DNA of 64,000 nucleotides from Sulfurospirillum arcachonense DSM 9755 (GCF_000597725.1 NZ_JFBL01000004.1:118821-182820), one strand, 5' to 3'; counted from the stretch's first letter, positions 50,854 through 61,684 are shown. Numbers and translations are program-made. The notes: generated by a model from the letters alone, not told the origin.

Positions 50854-52665
50854 TTATTCTACTGTTACACTTTTTGCTAAGTTTCTTGGCATATCAACAT
50901 CATTACCTAATCGTATAGAAATTTCAAGCGCTAAGAGTTGAGTTATAATCATCATTTCAAAAAATTCACCCATTGGATGGTCTTGTTTTGAAGTCTTTAT
51001 AAAATCATCAGCTAGTTCAAATTCTTCAGGAGATATAGCAAGTATAGTAGCATCACGAGCTGAAAGTTCTTCAACATTACTTTTTGTTTTATCATATAAA
51101 ATGGTACGTGGCATAAGTGCGACTGTAAAAAGTTCACTATCAGCAAGAGCAATTGGACCATGTTTCATTTCACCAGCAGGATAACCCTCAGCATGAAGAT
51201 AACTAATCTCTTTTAGTTTAAGAGCTCCTTCAAGTGCCAGTGGAAAAAATATATCTCTACCTATAAAGAAAAAACCATGTCCATGTAAGTATCTTTTTGA
51301 TAAACGTTTTAATTTTTCATGAATATTATCTTTTACATGTAAAACAGAGGGAATATGTAAAATTGCTTTAATTTCACTTTGCATTTTGTCTGAGTTTATA
51401 GTACCTTTCTTTCTACCAAGAAAAAGAACAAAAAGCCATAAAGTTATAATTTGCGTTGCAAAGGCTTTTGTACTAGCAACTCCTTTTTCAATTCCAGCTC
51501 TTGTTAAAAGAGTAGCATCAGCTAATCTTACTATAGAAGAGTTATCTACGTTGCATATTGCAAGAGTTTTCATACCCGCTTTTTTTGCCATTTTTAAGGT
51601 TTCAAGAGTGTCAGCTGTCTCACCACTTTGAGAAATTACAATAAAAAGGGTTTTTTTATCTAAAAGAGGTTCTTTGTATCTAAATTCACTTGCTATTTCT
51701 ACTTCACATCTTATTTTACTAATTCGCTCAAACAAATATGCAGAAGTTAAAGCTGCATGGTAACTTGTTCCACAAGCACAGATTTTAATAGCTTCAATAT
51801 TATCAAAGTCTATATCTTTTAGCTCGTCAAGTTCTATATTTTCATCGTTAACTCTTCCCATAAGAGTTTCGCTTACAACTACAGATTGTTCATAAATCTC
51901 TTTTTCCATAAAAAATCTATACCCTTCTTTTTGAGCATATATTTTATCTTTACCAAGTGGTTTAAAACTTGGATTTATACATACGTCTTCTTTACACAGA
52001 CATAATTCTTCTTTACTTAACCAGCCATATTCTCCATCTTCAAGATAAACAACTTCATTTGCATAACCTATAAGTGGAGAGTCAGATGAAGCAAAAAATT
52101 TATCATTTTCACTGTTTTTCCCTACGATAAGAGGTACAGCATTTTTAGCAAAGAAAATCGTATCAGGTTGATCTTTTGTTATAAGAAGTATTGCATAAGC
52201 TCCTTGAAGCATAGCGATAGTTTTTGTAAAAGCATCTTGTGCGCTTAATCCTGAATTGATATATTTTTCAAATTGATGAACAATAACTTCTGTATCAGTT
52301 TGGCTTAAAAATTTTATACCATCTTTTTGGAGTTCTTCTTTTATCTCTTTGTAGTTTTCTATAATCCCATTATGTATAACATATGAGTATTCTCCTTGAT
52401 GAGGATGAGCATTGATCTCAGTTGGTTTTCCATGTGTTGCCCATCTTGTATGACCAATCCCTAAACCAAAACCTATGGAGTTAAAATTTTCTGTTTTATT
52501 TTTTAAATTATCTAGTTTTCCAGTAGCTTTAAAAGCTGAAATGTTCCCATCTTTTAAAACAGCAATTCCTGCACTATCATATCCTCTGTATTCTAATTCT
52601 TTCAACCCATTTAATAAAAATTCTTTTTTTTCGTTTGCGCCAATGTACCCAACTATTCCACACAT
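50854..52665 (-). CDS. glmS: Glutamine-fructose-6-phosphate aminotransferase
   Basis: The protein has 603 residues starting MCGIVGYIG, with Cys2 (Cys1 after methionine removal) as the glutaminase nucleophile, GHTRWATHG, then two SIS domains with CGTSYHAAL, SQSGETADTLE and the closing PRNLAKSVTVE. It makes glucosamine-6-phosphate for cell-wall and lipopolysaccharide. No glmS ribozyme is expected in this group or seen. It lies between glnD and a diguanylate cyclase. Confidence 0.97.
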   Translation of the reverse strand: MCGIVGYIGANEKKEFLLNGLKELEYRGYDSAGIAVLKDGNISAFKATGKLDNLKNKTENFNSIGFGLGIGHTRWATHGKPTEINAHPHQGEYSYVIHNGIIENYKEIKEELQKDGIKFLSQTDTEVIVHQFEKYINSGLSAQDAFTKTIAMLQGAYAILLITKDQPDTIFFAKNAVPLIVGKNSENDKFFASSDSPLIGYANEVVYLEDGEYGWLSKEELCLCKEDVCINPSFKPLGKDKIYAQKEGYRFFMEKEIYEQSVVVSETLMGRVNDENIELDELKDIDFDNIEAIKICACGTSYHAALTSAYLFERISKIRCEVEIASEFRYKEPLLDKKTLFIVISQSGETADTLETLKMAKKAGMKTLAICNVDNSSIVRLADATLLTRAGIEKGVASTKAFATQIITLWLFVLFLGRKKGTINSDKMQSEIKAILHIPSVLHVKDNIHEKLKRLSKRYLHGHGFFFIGRDIFFPLALEGALKLKEISYLHAEGYPAGEMKHGPIALADSELFTVALMPRTILYDKTKSNVEELSARDATILAISPEEFELADDFIKTSKQDHPMGEFFEMMIITQLLALEISIRLGNDVDMPRNLAKSVTVE

Positions 52666-52669
52666 ATAT

Positions 52670-55216
52670 TTACCTTGTTATAAATAATTCTAAAAGTTTA
52701 TCTTTGTTTTCATATAAGTTTATCTTTTTTTCTATTAAAAAAAGATTTCTAGCTCTATTCTTAATAGTTTGAATTTTGGCAGTAGAAACCTCTATCTCTT
52801 CATCGTCAAAAACACTCATCATATAAGCCATCATACCTTTTTGATTTTTTGTATTTACTGTAAGTTTAACTACACTATTTGAGTGTTCAAAATCAATTTC
52901 TATTTCATTTTCTTTGATGATAGGTTTGCATAAAGTGGTTTTTTTATTCATATCAAAACTTGATTTTATAAGTTCTTCAATATGTGGTATATCACTTTGG
53001 TCTACATTTTCATTAAAATCAATTTTAAAATATTTTTTATTATCATAGAGTTTAAATATTTCCATATTGATTAAATCTAAAAAGCCTAATTTTCCCAAAA
53101 GATATCCTATGTTTAAATCTTCTGATTTTATGATAGATATACTCAAATGTGCATCGTTTTCTATTTCAAATTCATAAGGGTTCGCATCATTTGCAATTTT
53201 TGCAATTTTTGTTATTTCATACGGTTTATGTTTTATAAAAAAGTAATTAGAAACAATAGATAATATTTTTCTTTGGAGAGTTTTTGGAAGATTTATAAAC
53301 TCTTCATTTTTCTTAAGAGTATTTTCTTTTCTTATCCTTCGTTTGGCTTCACCAATTAACTCTTTTTTATCAAACATTTCATTTGCTAAAAAGTAAAGCT
53401 CTTTTAATAATTTTGAGGTAAAAGCAGTATATATATTGGTTCCAACCGCATTTATATCACAATAAGTAAGAATATATAAAAGTTTTAATATAAGAGGGTT
53501 TTCTATATGTGTTATAAATGCTAAAACAACATCTTCACTATAAATATCTTCTCTAAGAGCAACATTGCTCATATGAGTATGGTGTTTTATGAGAGTATTT
53601 CCCATCTGTATAGCTTCTTCACTAAATTCAAGTTTATGAGCATATACCCTAAATATTTTTGCTCCAACTTCACTATGATTACCCGTTCTTCCTTTCCCTA
53701 TATCATGGAAAAGAATAACCAGTTTTATAAGCGCTTTATTCTCACCACTCAAATCATCATAAAGTGCTTGTATAAAAGACTCTTTGATGTTTTCTAAATG
53801 ATATAAACCCAAAAGAGAGTGTTTATCTACAGGATATTTATGATATCCATCAAATTGAGCTTGATGTTTAATATGAGCTATTGGTTTGATTAATTGTTTT
53901 AAAAGATTAGCTTTGTATAAAGTGTTAAATATTTGGTATGTGTAATTGTTATAGAAGATTTTTCTAAACTCTTTGTACATTGCAGGTGGGTTGTTTTTTG
54001 TAAATTTTGATTTTCGTATGTAATCGATATAACTTATATCAAATCTAATTTGTTTGTCGTCAAATAACAAACATTGTTTAATAATATTTAAAAGTGTAGT
54101 TGGTTTTTTATTTCGTGAAGCAACAATTAGATTGTCATATTTATAGATGTAAGGTTTGATTCTATTTTTACGTAGTTTAGCGATAGATTTTTTATCAAAA
54201 TGAAAAGAAGAAACAAGTTTTTTTATAAATATGCTACATGTAATATCAATAGTATGCATTGCTGCAAAAGTTTTTTCACACAGTTGCTGTTGTGCATTTT
54301 TTATTTTTTTATCTTCAAATCCAAGTTTGTTTGCAATGTCTGGTATAAACTCAAGGTTGAGTGTATCTTGTTTCTTTTTTGCACTTAAGTGTAAAGCTGA
54401 GCGGACTCTATATAAAAACTCTAAGGCTATTCTATACTCCTTATATTCATTTTCACTTATATATTTTGGAACTAAATCTTTTGTTTTTGATATATTTAGG
54501 ATTGCTTTAGATAACCAAAGTATAGTATTTGTATCTCTTAAACCACCCACACTATTTTTTATATCTGGTTCCATACTCATTGGATTTTGTTGTCGCCTTT
54601 TTTCATGCGCTTTTACTTTGTTTTGAACAAAGTTTTTAAGATCAAATTTGGCTATTTTTATAAGTTCTTTGTAGATTTCCATCCATAAAAAGTTTGATCC
54701 ACACAAGAATCTAGATTCAAGCATTGCTGTTTTAATAGTCAAATCAGTATTACTAGCCTCAAAAATTTCATCAACTTTATGAACACGATGGCCTAGTTTT
54801 AGTCCAGAATCCCAAGCAAGATAAAGCATAGACTCTATAATCGCTTCTAAGTTATAGCCTTCAATATTCTTGTAAACTATCATTAAGTCTATATCTGAGT
54901 AGACACAAAGTTCTTCTCGTCCAAAACTCCCCATTGCTGTAAGAGTTATAGGAACTTGATTGACAAAAGGGATATAATCACCAAAAAATTTTCTTAGAGT
55001 ATATTTGTATATAAGGATTAAAAATTGGTCGATTCTTTTTGTATGTTTTACAAGAAAATCTTTTCCCTGATTCTCTGTAAAGATTGTATCTAGTGAGTTC
55101 AAATAGTTCTTAATATGTTCTTTTATTACTTTTGAAATCTCAAAATCATTAGCACCTGTACTAATTAATTCTTCAATTTGATATTTTAAATCCATTTTAT
55201 TTACCTTATATATCAT
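52670..55216 (-). CDS. glnD: Protein-PII uridylyltransferase/uridylyl-removing enzyme
   Basis: The protein has 848 residues. The nucleotidyltransferase domain shows MGSFGREELCVYSDIDLMIV, the HD domain shows ILFHDIGKGRTGNHSEVGA, and C-terminal ACT-like regions follow (KTTLCKPII to the end, near 760-845). GlnD modifies the PII signal protein and senses glutamine. The HD aspartate/histidine pairs are present. A second ACT copy is less clear than in E. coli. It is upstream of glmS, four bases apart. ATG 55198 (MDLKYQI) is an alternative start. Confidence 0.94.
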   Translation of the reverse strand: MIYKVNKMDLKYQIEELISTGANDFEISKVIKEHIKNYLNSLDTIFTENQGKDFLVKHTKRIDQFLILIYKYTLRKFFGDYIPFVNQVPITLTAMGSFGREELCVYSDIDLMIVYKNIEGYNLEAIIESMLYLAWDSGLKLGHRVHKVDEIFEASNTDLTIKTAMLESRFLCGSNFLWMEIYKELIKIAKFDLKNFVQNKVKAHEKRRQQNPMSMEPDIKNSVGGLRDTNTILWLSKAILNISKTKDLVPKYISENEYKEYRIALEFLYRVRSALHLSAKKKQDTLNLEFIPDIANKLGFEDKKIKNAQQQLCEKTFAAMHTIDITCSIFIKKLVSSFHFDKKSIAKLRKNRIKPYIYKYDNLIVASRNKKPTTLLNIIKQCLLFDDKQIRFDISYIDYIRKSKFTKNNPPAMYKEFRKIFYNNYTYQIFNTLYKANLLKQLIKPIAHIKHQAQFDGYHKYPVDKHSLLGLYHLENIKESFIQALYDDLSGENKALIKLVILFHDIGKGRTGNHSEVGAKIFRVYAHKLEFSEEAIQMGNTLIKHHTHMSNVALREDIYSEDVVLAFITHIENPLILKLLYILTYCDINAVGTNIYTAFTSKLLKELYFLANEMFDKKELIGEAKRRIRKENTLKKNEEFINLPKTLQRKILSIVSNYFFIKHKPYEITKIAKIANDANPYEFEIENDAHLSISIIKSEDLNIGYLLGKLGFLDLINMEIFKLYDNKKYFKIDFNENVDQSDIPHIEELIKSSFDMNKKTTLCKPIIKENEIEIDFEHSNSVVKLTVNTKNQKGMMAYMMSVFDDEEIEVSTAKIQTIKNRARNLFLIEKKINLYENKDKLLELFITR

Positions 55217-55286
55217 CTATATTTCTTTCATGCTATAATACTAAAAAAATCTATAAAGTATTCTATAATACTGTCAGCAGGTAATT

Positions 55287-56744
55287 ATGGTAGAAGACAA
55301 AATATATCTTAGTGTATTAGATTATATGTGTGCAAATTATGATTATTCTTTATATGCTACGGATTTTAATGCTCAGTATGTATCTGCTATGCAACGCTCT
55401 ATTGCTTCAGTAAATACTACAGCAGGTGGGAATAGAATTAGTTCTATAAAAACAGCTCTACAAGATTTTTTTAACGCAATTTTTCAAAAAGTATTTGTTT
55501 ATGAAGATGAAGAGCGACTCAAAATAGTAAAATATTTTGATAATGGGGCAGTTACAGAAGAACAAGATAAGCAGATACATGCTTTTAGATTAGAATTGGT
55601 TAAATATAAAGAAGATGTTGAATTGAGTTTTAAAAAAGATTCTCTTTATATGTTTGATAAAGCAACCAGAAAATGTTTTGAAATGGCATTGGTAGCTCTA
55701 AATGAAATTCCACAAAAAAATATTTTAAGAGAACAAATTAGCTTAGTTTATTCTTTAGACCGAAGAGATATTGTAATTTTTTTAAATGAAAAAATATTTT
55801 TAAAAAGATTTCATTATTTTCAAGATAAACATGTAGTGTCAAAAAATAAAGAAGAAATACTTTATGATAAAAGGTTTGTAGATAGTCTTTGGGAAGAAGT
55901 TCGATTACAAGTTCATGAATCATTCAAAAATGGGTTTGATTTTATAAAATATGATGCAAAAGATTTTTATAACAAATATCCACAGAAGTTTTTTTCTATA
56001 GTAAAGCTTATAGTAAAAAATTCTTTTGAAGATATTAGTGAATCAGATACAATTCAATATTCAAACATAGTTTTTAAGAATTATTTACCAAAAATGTTAG
56101 AGGAAGTAGCAAATTATATTTTTCAAGAAGTTTTAGAAAATGAATTAAAAGCAATAATTTTTTTAAAGTATTACTCTGAAAGTACAAGCGTTGCAAATAA
56201 TAAGTTAAAACTTAATAAGGCTCCTTTGATGGATAAAAAAGGAAAGATTTATAAGTATCAAAATATATTAGCCTTATTGAAGCATAAAGAACTTTTAGAT
56301 TCAAAAATAACACATAAAAAAATAGAATTAAAAAATATACAAACAAGAGTACAAAAGTCTTTACGTATTGTGGAACGGAGTGAAGATGAGATGGAGTCTA
56401 TTCAAAAAAGAAGATTAGAATTACTCATAGCCATAGAAAAAGTAGAAGACGATATAAACTCTTTGACTAGCGGCAAAATTACAAAAAAACTAGATATCAG
56501 TCGGTTGGAGTTTGCAAAAAGAGATCTTTTAGATGCTTTTAAACAAGTAGAAATAAGATTACGTACGCAAACAAATATATTAAATAATACAAACAAAGAA
56601 CTTGATAAATGGGAAGAAAAGAGAAGTGCAAAAAATCTTTTAAAAGAAAGTTTAGTTTTGGAGTATGCAAATATTGAAGAAGAGTACAAAAATCTTTGTT
56701 CAATTTTAGCAACAGCACTTAGTAAAGAACCTTTGGATTTATAA
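55287..56744 (+). CDS. Uncharacterised protein with a C-terminal coiled coil
   Basis: The protein has 485 residues without signal peptide or membrane helix. The first 310 residues are mainly helical with many aromatic residues; from about 325 to 470 the sequence is highly charged, and a long coiled coil is likely (SKITHKKIELKNIQTRVQ, EKVEDDINSLTSG, RTQTNILNNTNKELDKWEEK). I recognise no family. It stands alone, divergent from glnD and upstream of trpB. A structural or scaffold role is possible, not shown. Confidence 0.7.
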   Translation: MVEDKIYLSVLDYMCANYDYSLYATDFNAQYVSAMQRSIASVNTTAGGNRISSIKTALQDFFNAIFQKVFVYEDEERLKIVKYFDNGAVTEEQDKQIHAFRLELVKYKEDVELSFKKDSLYMFDKATRKCFEMALVALNEIPQKNILREQISLVYSLDRRDIVIFLNEKIFLKRFHYFQDKHVVSKNKEEILYDKRFVDSLWEEVRLQVHESFKNGFDFIKYDAKDFYNKYPQKFFSIVKLIVKNSFEDISESDTIQYSNIVFKNYLPKMLEEVANYIFQEVLENELKAIIFLKYYSESTSVANNKLKLNKAPLMDKKGKIYKYQNILALLKHKELLDSKITHKKIELKNIQTRVQKSLRIVERSEDEMESIQKRRLELLIAIEKVEDDINSLTSGKITKKLDISRLEFAKRDLLDAFKQVEIRLRTQTNILNNTNKELDKWEEKRSAKNLLKESLVLEYANIEEEYKNLCSILATALSKEPLDL

Positions 56745-56805
56745 TTTAACAAAATATTTAACATATTTGATTTATAATCGTAAATTAATTTAATGAAGGA
56801 TTTGC

Positions 56806-58014
56806 ATGATAGATAAACCATATTTGAAATTGTTTCCAAATGAAGAGGGCTATTTTGGAAAATTTGGTGGAGCATTTTTACCACCGCAGTTGATAGAACA
56901 GTTTAAAAAGATAGAACAAGCTTATCTTACTATTGGGAATTCGCATAATTTTATTATGGAACTTCGTGATATAAGAAAACATTATCAAGGCAGACCAACA
57001 CCGGTTTATTATGCTAAACGTTTGAGTGAGTATGTAGGTGGAGCAAGGATTTATCTCAAACGTGAAGATTTAAATCATACTGGAGCGCATAAATTAAATC
57101 ATTGTATGGGTGAAGCTTTACTTGCAAAATATCTTGGAAAGAAAAAACTTATTGCTGAAACAGGAGCTGGACAACATGGTGTAGCTTTGGCTACAGCTGC
57201 TGCATATTTTGGTTTAGAATGTGAAATACATATGGGTGAAGTTGATATAAAAAAAGAACATCCAAATGTAACTCGTATGAAGATTTTAGGTGCTAAAGTC
57301 GTTCCTGTTGGATTTGGTGGAAAAACGTTAAAAGAAGCAGTTGATTCTGCTTTTGATGCATACTTAAAGGATCCAGATAATTCAATTTATGCTATAGGAT
57401 CTGTTGTTGGTCCTCACCCGTTTCCAAAAATGGTAAGAGACTTTCAAAGTGTAGTTGGTTTTGAAGCAAGAGATCAATTTTTAGAAATGACTGGTAATCT
57501 TCCTGATAATCTTGTAGCTTGTGTTGGTGGAGGAAGTAATGCTATGGGACTTTTTTCAGCATTTATTGACGATCCTTGTGAGATGTATGGCGTTGAACCA
57601 GCTGGAACTGGTGCAAAATTAGGAGAACATGCAGCAAGTCTTACTTATGGAAGTGAAGGAGTGCTTCATGGATTTAATTCTATTATGCTCAAAAATGAAG
57701 ATGGCTCACCAGCAGCTGTTCACTCAATTGCAAGTGGATTAGATTATCCTTCGGTTGGACCAGAACATGCACATCTAAATAGTATACATAGAACAAAAGT
57801 AGCAACGGCAAATGACAAAGAAACTATCCAAGCATTTTATGATTTATCTCATTATGAAGGGATTATTCCAGCATTAGAGAGTGCCCATGCCGTAGCATTT
57901 GCTATGAAGCTTGCTAAAGAAAAACCATATGAATCTATTTTGGTTAATTTAAGTGGACGTGGAGATAAAGATATAGATTTTGTTGTTGAAAACTATCCAC
58001 CAGAAAATTATTAG
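56806..58014 (+). CDS. trpB: Tryptophan synthase beta chain
   Basis: The protein has 402 residues: [33 protein letters not shown] with the PLP lysine (in GAHKLNH), [16 protein letters not shown], and [10 protein letters not shown] at the phosphate site, all TrpB signatures. It joins indole and serine. No trpA follows; trpA must be elsewhere. Terminators lie after it. Confidence 0.97.
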   Translation: MIDKPYLKLFPNEEGYFGKFGGAFLPPQLIEQFKKIEQAYLTIGNSHNFIMELRDIRKHYQGRPTPVYYAKRLSEYVGGARIYLKREDLNHTGAHKLNHCMGEALLAKYLGKKKLIAETGAGQHGVALATAAAYFGLECEIHMGEVDIKKEHPNVTRMKILGAKVVPVGFGGKTLKEAVDSAFDAYLKDPDNSIYAIGSVVGPHPFPKMVRDFQSVVGFEARDQFLEMTGNLPDNLVACVGGGSNAMGLFSAFIDDPCEMYGVEPAGTGAKLGEHAASLTYGSEGVLHGFNSIMLKNEDGSPAAVHSIASGLDYPSVGPEHAHLNSIHRTKVATANDKETIQAFYDLSHYEGIIPALESAHAVAFAMKLAKEKPYESILVNLSGRGDKDIDFVVENYPPENY

Positions 58015-58022
58015 TAATTAGA

Positions 58023-58080
58023 TGAGGGTTTTTCCCTCTTTTATCACAATGTAATCTTATTTAGATAAGATTACATTTTT
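58023..58080 (+). terminator. Two successive hairpins after trpB
   Basis: The first hairpin is gaggg-tttt-ccctc at 58024-58039, followed by TTTT; the second is a perfect 12-bp stem (aatgtaatctta / taagattacatt, 58048-58077) with loop tttaga, followed by a T run. Together they form a strong double terminator separating trpB from mqnE. Confidence 0.8.
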
Positions 58081-58102
58081 AAATATAAATAGAAAGTTTT
58101 TT

Positions 58103-59167
58103 ATGAACCTAATAGAAAAATTAGAGTCCGGTACTCGTCTTGATTTACAAGATGGTATTGCTCTTTACGATCTCGACCTTTTTACCCTAGGAAAATATGC
58201 AAATAAAAAGAGAAAAGCTCTTTATGGTAAAAAAGCTTTTTTTAATGTAAATAGACATATAAATCCTACAAATATTTGTAAGGATATTTGTAAATTTTGT
58301 GCTTTTAGTTCAAATAGAAAAAATCCAAATCCATATACTATGACGCATGAGCAAATTTTAAGTGACGTTGAAAAATCCTATCAAAATGGAATCAAAGAAG
58401 TGCATATAGTCTCAGCACATAATCCAGATACAGGATTAGAGTGGTATTTAGAAATCTTTTCTAAGATTAAAGAAAAGTTTCCATCTTTACATGTAAAAGC
58501 TTTAACTGCGGCTGAAATAAATTTTTTATCACAAGAGTATGATTTAACACTTGAGCAAATTATAGATAAAATGATTGAGTATGGTGTTGACTCACTACCT
58601 GGAGGTGGCGCTGAAATTTTTGATGAAGAAGTAAGAGCTTATATTTGTAAAGGTAAAGTAGATTCCCAAAAATGGCTTGACATTCATGAACTTTGGCATA
58701 AAAAAGGTAAACAATCAAATGCAACTATGCTTTTTGGGCATGTAGAAAAAAGAGAGCATAGGATTGATCATATGCTAAGGCTAAGAGATGTTCAAGATAG
58801 AACAAATGGTTTTAACGCTTTTATTCCTTTAGTGTATCAAAGAAATAATAATTACTTGAAAGTAGAAAATTTTTTAAGTTCGACAGAAATTTTAAAAACT
58901 ATGGCTATTAGTAGACTTCTACTGGATAATATACCGCATATAAAATCATATTGGGCAACATCAACAATAAATTTATCATTAATTGCTCTTGAATTTGGAG
59001 CAGATGATTTAGATGGAACGATAGAAAAAGAAGCAATTCAGTCAGCTGCAGGAGCAAAAAGTGCTACTGGTATAAGACAGAAAGATTTTTTAGATTTGAT
59101 TAGTACTAGTGGATTTGTTCCAGTTGAAAGAGATAGTTTATACAATGAATTAAAAATTTATAATTAG
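58103..59167 (+). CDS. mqnE: Aminodeoxyfutalosine synthase (MqnE)
   Basis: The protein has 354 residues: a radical SAM motif CKDICKFC near residues 60-67, INPTNICKD, and SLPGGGAEIF, DHMLRLRDVQDRT, which match MqnE. It makes aminofutalosine from chorismate-derived carboxyvinyloxybenzoate in the futalosine menaquinone route typical of Campylobacterota. MqnC has similar motifs, but GGAEIF and the FCAFSSNRK sequence fit MqnE. Confidence 0.92.
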   Translation: MNLIEKLESGTRLDLQDGIALYDLDLFTLGKYANKKRKALYGKKAFFNVNRHINPTNICKDICKFCAFSSNRKNPNPYTMTHEQILSDVEKSYQNGIKEVHIVSAHNPDTGLEWYLEIFSKIKEKFPSLHVKALTAAEINFLSQEYDLTLEQIIDKMIEYGVDSLPGGGAEIFDEEVRAYICKGKVDSQKWLDIHELWHKKGKQSNATMLFGHVEKREHRIDHMLRLRDVQDRTNGFNAFIPLVYQRNNNYLKVENFLSSTEILKTMAISRLLLDNIPHIKSYWATSTINLSLIALEFGADDLDGTIEKEAIQSAAGAKSATGIRQKDFLDLISTSGFVPVERDSLYNELKIYN

Positions 59168-59232
59168 TAAAAAAAGAATTTAAAAGGGACTTTGTTCCTT
59201 GTAAAGAAGAAATTAAATTAAAAGGAGAACTC

Positions 59233-60513
59233 TTGAGTTTATTTAAACTTAAAGAACATAACACAGATGTAAAAACTGAGTTTACAGCTGGGTTTACTAC
59301 ATTTTTAACAATGATGTATATCGTTCCAGTAAACGCTATTATCATGAGTAAAACAGGCATGGATTTTGGAGCATTAATTACAGCAACAGCTTTAATTACT
59401 ATTTTTTCTACCATGTTAAATGGATTATGGGCAAATACACCAATTGCAATGAGCGTTGGTATGGGATTAAATGCATATTTTACATTTGGTTTAGTGCTTG
59501 GTATGAAAATTCCATGGCAAAGTGCATTAGGTATAGTTTTTATTTCAGGTATGTTATTTTTAGTACTTTCATTTACTAAATTTAGAGTTTGGATTATGCA
59601 AAGTGTCCCTCATGATTTAAGACGTGCTATTAGTGCTGGTATTGGTGCTTTTATTGCTTTTATTGGACTAAAAAGTATGGGTATGGTTGTTGCAAATCCA
59701 GCAGTTCTTGTAGGACTTGGTGATTTTAGTGACTCAAAAGTTTTACTTGGAGTAGTTGGATTAATTCTTGTTTTTGGTTTATATGCTTGGAAAGTTAAAG
59801 GTGCTTTTATTTTAGCAATTATTTTAACTTCTATTATTGCTTGGGTATTAGGTATATCTCCATATCCTACAGAATTTATTTCAATGCCTTCATCAATTAG
59901 TCCAATTGTAATGCAATTAGATATAGTTTCTGCATTTTCGTTAGCTTTAGCTCCAGTTATTCTTACTTTTTTAATTACAGATATGTTTGATTCATTGGGT
60001 ACTTTAGCAGGTGTTGGTTATCGTGCAGGGCTTTTTAAAGAAGAGGGTAAAGATTTACAAAAAACATTAGAAGCTGATGCTACAGCTACTGTTGCTGGTT
60101 CACTCTTAGGTGTTTCCACAACAACAAGCTTTGTTGAAAGTGCAAGTGGAGTTGAAGAAGGTGGGCGAACAGGTCTTACTGCAGTTGCTACAGGACTATT
60201 TTTTGTTTTAACACTTTTCATGATGCCTTTGTTTCAAGCAATTCCTGAAAATGCGATTTACCCAGTTTTAGTGATGGTTGGTGTGTTGATGTTTAGTGAG
60301 TTATCTCATATTGATTTTGACAATATTGCTACTGCTATTGCAACATTTTTAATTGTTATCATGATGCCATTAACATTTTCTATTACAAATGGATTAGCAT
60401 TTGGTTTTATTGCTTATTTATTAATTAAATTATTAAAAAAAGAATTTGAAGATATTAACTTAGGTCTCATCTCTTTAGCAGTAATTAGTTTAATAGTGTT
60501 TATTGTTCAATAA
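59233..60513 (+). CDS. NCS2-type purine permease (AzgA-like)
   Basis: The protein has 426 residues with about 12-14 membrane spans, TEFTAGFTTFLTMMYI at the start, SVGMGLNAYFTFG, TDMFDSLGTLAGVGYRAG and ESASGVEEGGRTGLTAV. This is the AzgA/PbuG branch of nucleobase transporters, taking up hypoxanthine, guanine or adenine with protons. It is followed 17 bases later by a purine phosphoribosyltransferase, fitting purine salvage. Confidence 0.93.
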   Translation: MSLFKLKEHNTDVKTEFTAGFTTFLTMMYIVPVNAIIMSKTGMDFGALITATALITIFSTMLNGLWANTPIAMSVGMGLNAYFTFGLVLGMKIPWQSALGIVFISGMLFLVLSFTKFRVWIMQSVPHDLRRAISAGIGAFIAFIGLKSMGMVVANPAVLVGLGDFSDSKVLLGVVGLILVFGLYAWKVKGAFILAIILTSIIAWVLGISPYPTEFISMPSSISPIVMQLDIVSAFSLALAPVILTFLITDMFDSLGTLAGVGYRAGLFKEEGKDLQKTLEADATATVAGSLLGVSTTTSFVESASGVEEGGRTGLTAVATGLFFVLTLFMMPLFQAIPENAIYPVLVMVGVLMFSELSHIDFDNIATAIATFLIVIMMPLTFSITNGLAFGFIAYLLIKLLKKEFEDINLGLISLAVISLIVFIVQ

Positions 60514-60530
60514 TTAAGAAAAGGATTTTA

Positions 60531-60980
60531 GTGCGTTATTACAGTTATGATGAATTTAGGGTTGATGTAAACAAGTTGGCCAAAGAATTAAAAGAGTATC
60601 AGCCAGATGTTGTTCTTGCAGTAGCTCGTGGTGGTATGACTTTGGGGCATTTTTTAGCAGAAGCTTTGGAAATGAGAGATTTATATGCAATTAACTCAAT
60701 TCATTATGAAGAAACTAGAAAATTAGATACTATCAATATATTTAATATACCGGATTTAAGTAAAGCTAAAAAAGTGGTTATCGTTGATGATATTATTGAT
60801 AGTGGTGAAACAATGATTGAAATTAAAAAAATTTTACAGAAAAAATATCCGGATTTAGATTTAAAAGTTGCTTCGATTTATTTTAAAGAAAAAGCACTTT
60901 TAAGACCAGATTATGCTATTCGTGAAGCTACAGAATGGATAGAATTTTTCTGGGATTTTGAAATAGACAATTTAAAATAA
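60531..60980 (+). CDS. Purine phosphoribosyltransferase (Gpt-like)
   Basis: The protein has 149 residues from a GTG start with AAAGGA upstream. The PRPP-binding motif VVIVDDIIDSGETM and an early LAVARGGMTLGHFLAEAL are as in xanthine/guanine phosphoribosyltransferase. It converts purine base plus PRPP to nucleotide. Its position after a purine permease supports salvage. Base specificity cannot be read from the sequence. Confidence 0.9.
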   Translation: MRYYSYDEFRVDVNKLAKELKEYQPDVVLAVARGGMTLGHFLAEALEMRDLYAINSIHYEETRKLDTINIFNIPDLSKAKKVVIVDDIIDSGETMIEIKKILQKKYPDLDLKVASIYFKEKALLRPDYAIREATEWIEFFWDFEIDNLK

Positions 60981-61004
60981 AAGAAGGAAGGTTTATCCTT
61001 TCTT
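60981..61004 (+). terminator. Terminator after the salvage pair
   Basis: A 9-bp stem with one GU pair (gaaggaagg / cctttcttc) and a five-base loop follows the stop codon, with a pyrimidine- and T-rich run after it. Confidence 0.6.
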
Positions 61005-61114
61005 CCCTCCTTTTTCCCAGATTATATATCAACTTCAAAATAGAATTTTAAATGCCTTAATTGAAAAACAAACCAATTAAAGATAAAATGGACTTTTAAA
61101 AGATAGGAATAGAT

Positions 61115-61684
61115 ATGATTTTAATGATAGACAATTATGATAGTTTTACTTATAATATTGTTCAATATTGCCTAGAATTAGGTGCTGATTTAAAAATTAT
61201 TAGAAATGATGAATTAACTATAGAAGAGATTGAAAAACTTAATCCTGAAAAAATTATAATTTCTCCTGGTCCAGCAACTCCAAATGAAGCAGGAATTAGT
61301 CTAGCTGTAATTGAGCACTTTAAAGATAAATTACCAATATTAGGTATTTGTTTAGGACATCAAGCAATTGCACAAGTTTATGGAGCAAAAGTAGTAAGAG
61401 CCAAAAATATGATGCATGGTAAAACTTCCACGATAAAACAAAGTACACCTACATGTATATTTAAAGGTTTACCTGAAAGCTTTATTATGACTCGCTATCA
61501 CTCACTTGTAGTTGAGAATAAAGATTTACCAAGTGAACTTATTCCTACATCATATAGTACAGATGATAATGAGATTATGTCTTTACATGTACAAGATAAA
61601 GATATATATGGAGTACAATTTCATCCAGAGTCAATTTTAAGTGAATATGGTTATGAAATATTGGACAATTTTTTAAAAATATGA
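61115..61684 (+). CDS. Anthranilate/aminodeoxychorismate synthase glutamine amidotransferase
   Basis: The protein has 189 residues, a class I glutamine amidotransferase: MIDNYDSFTYNIVQY, ISPGPATPNEAGIS, GICLGHQAI with the nucleophile cysteine, and GVQFHPESI with the catalytic His-Glu. It supplies ammonia for anthranilate (TrpG) or aminodeoxychorismate (PabA). No synthase subunit is adjacent, so I cannot decide which, and it may serve both. Length is normal. Confidence 0.92.
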   Translation: MILMIDNYDSFTYNIVQYCLELGADLKIIRNDELTIEEIEKLNPEKIIISPGPATPNEAGISLAVIEHFKDKLPILGICLGHQAIAQVYGAKVVRAKNMMHGKTSTIKQSTPTCIFKGLPESFIMTRYHSLVVENKDLPSELIPTSYSTDDNEIMSLHVQDKDIYGVQFHPESILSEYGYEILDNFLKI

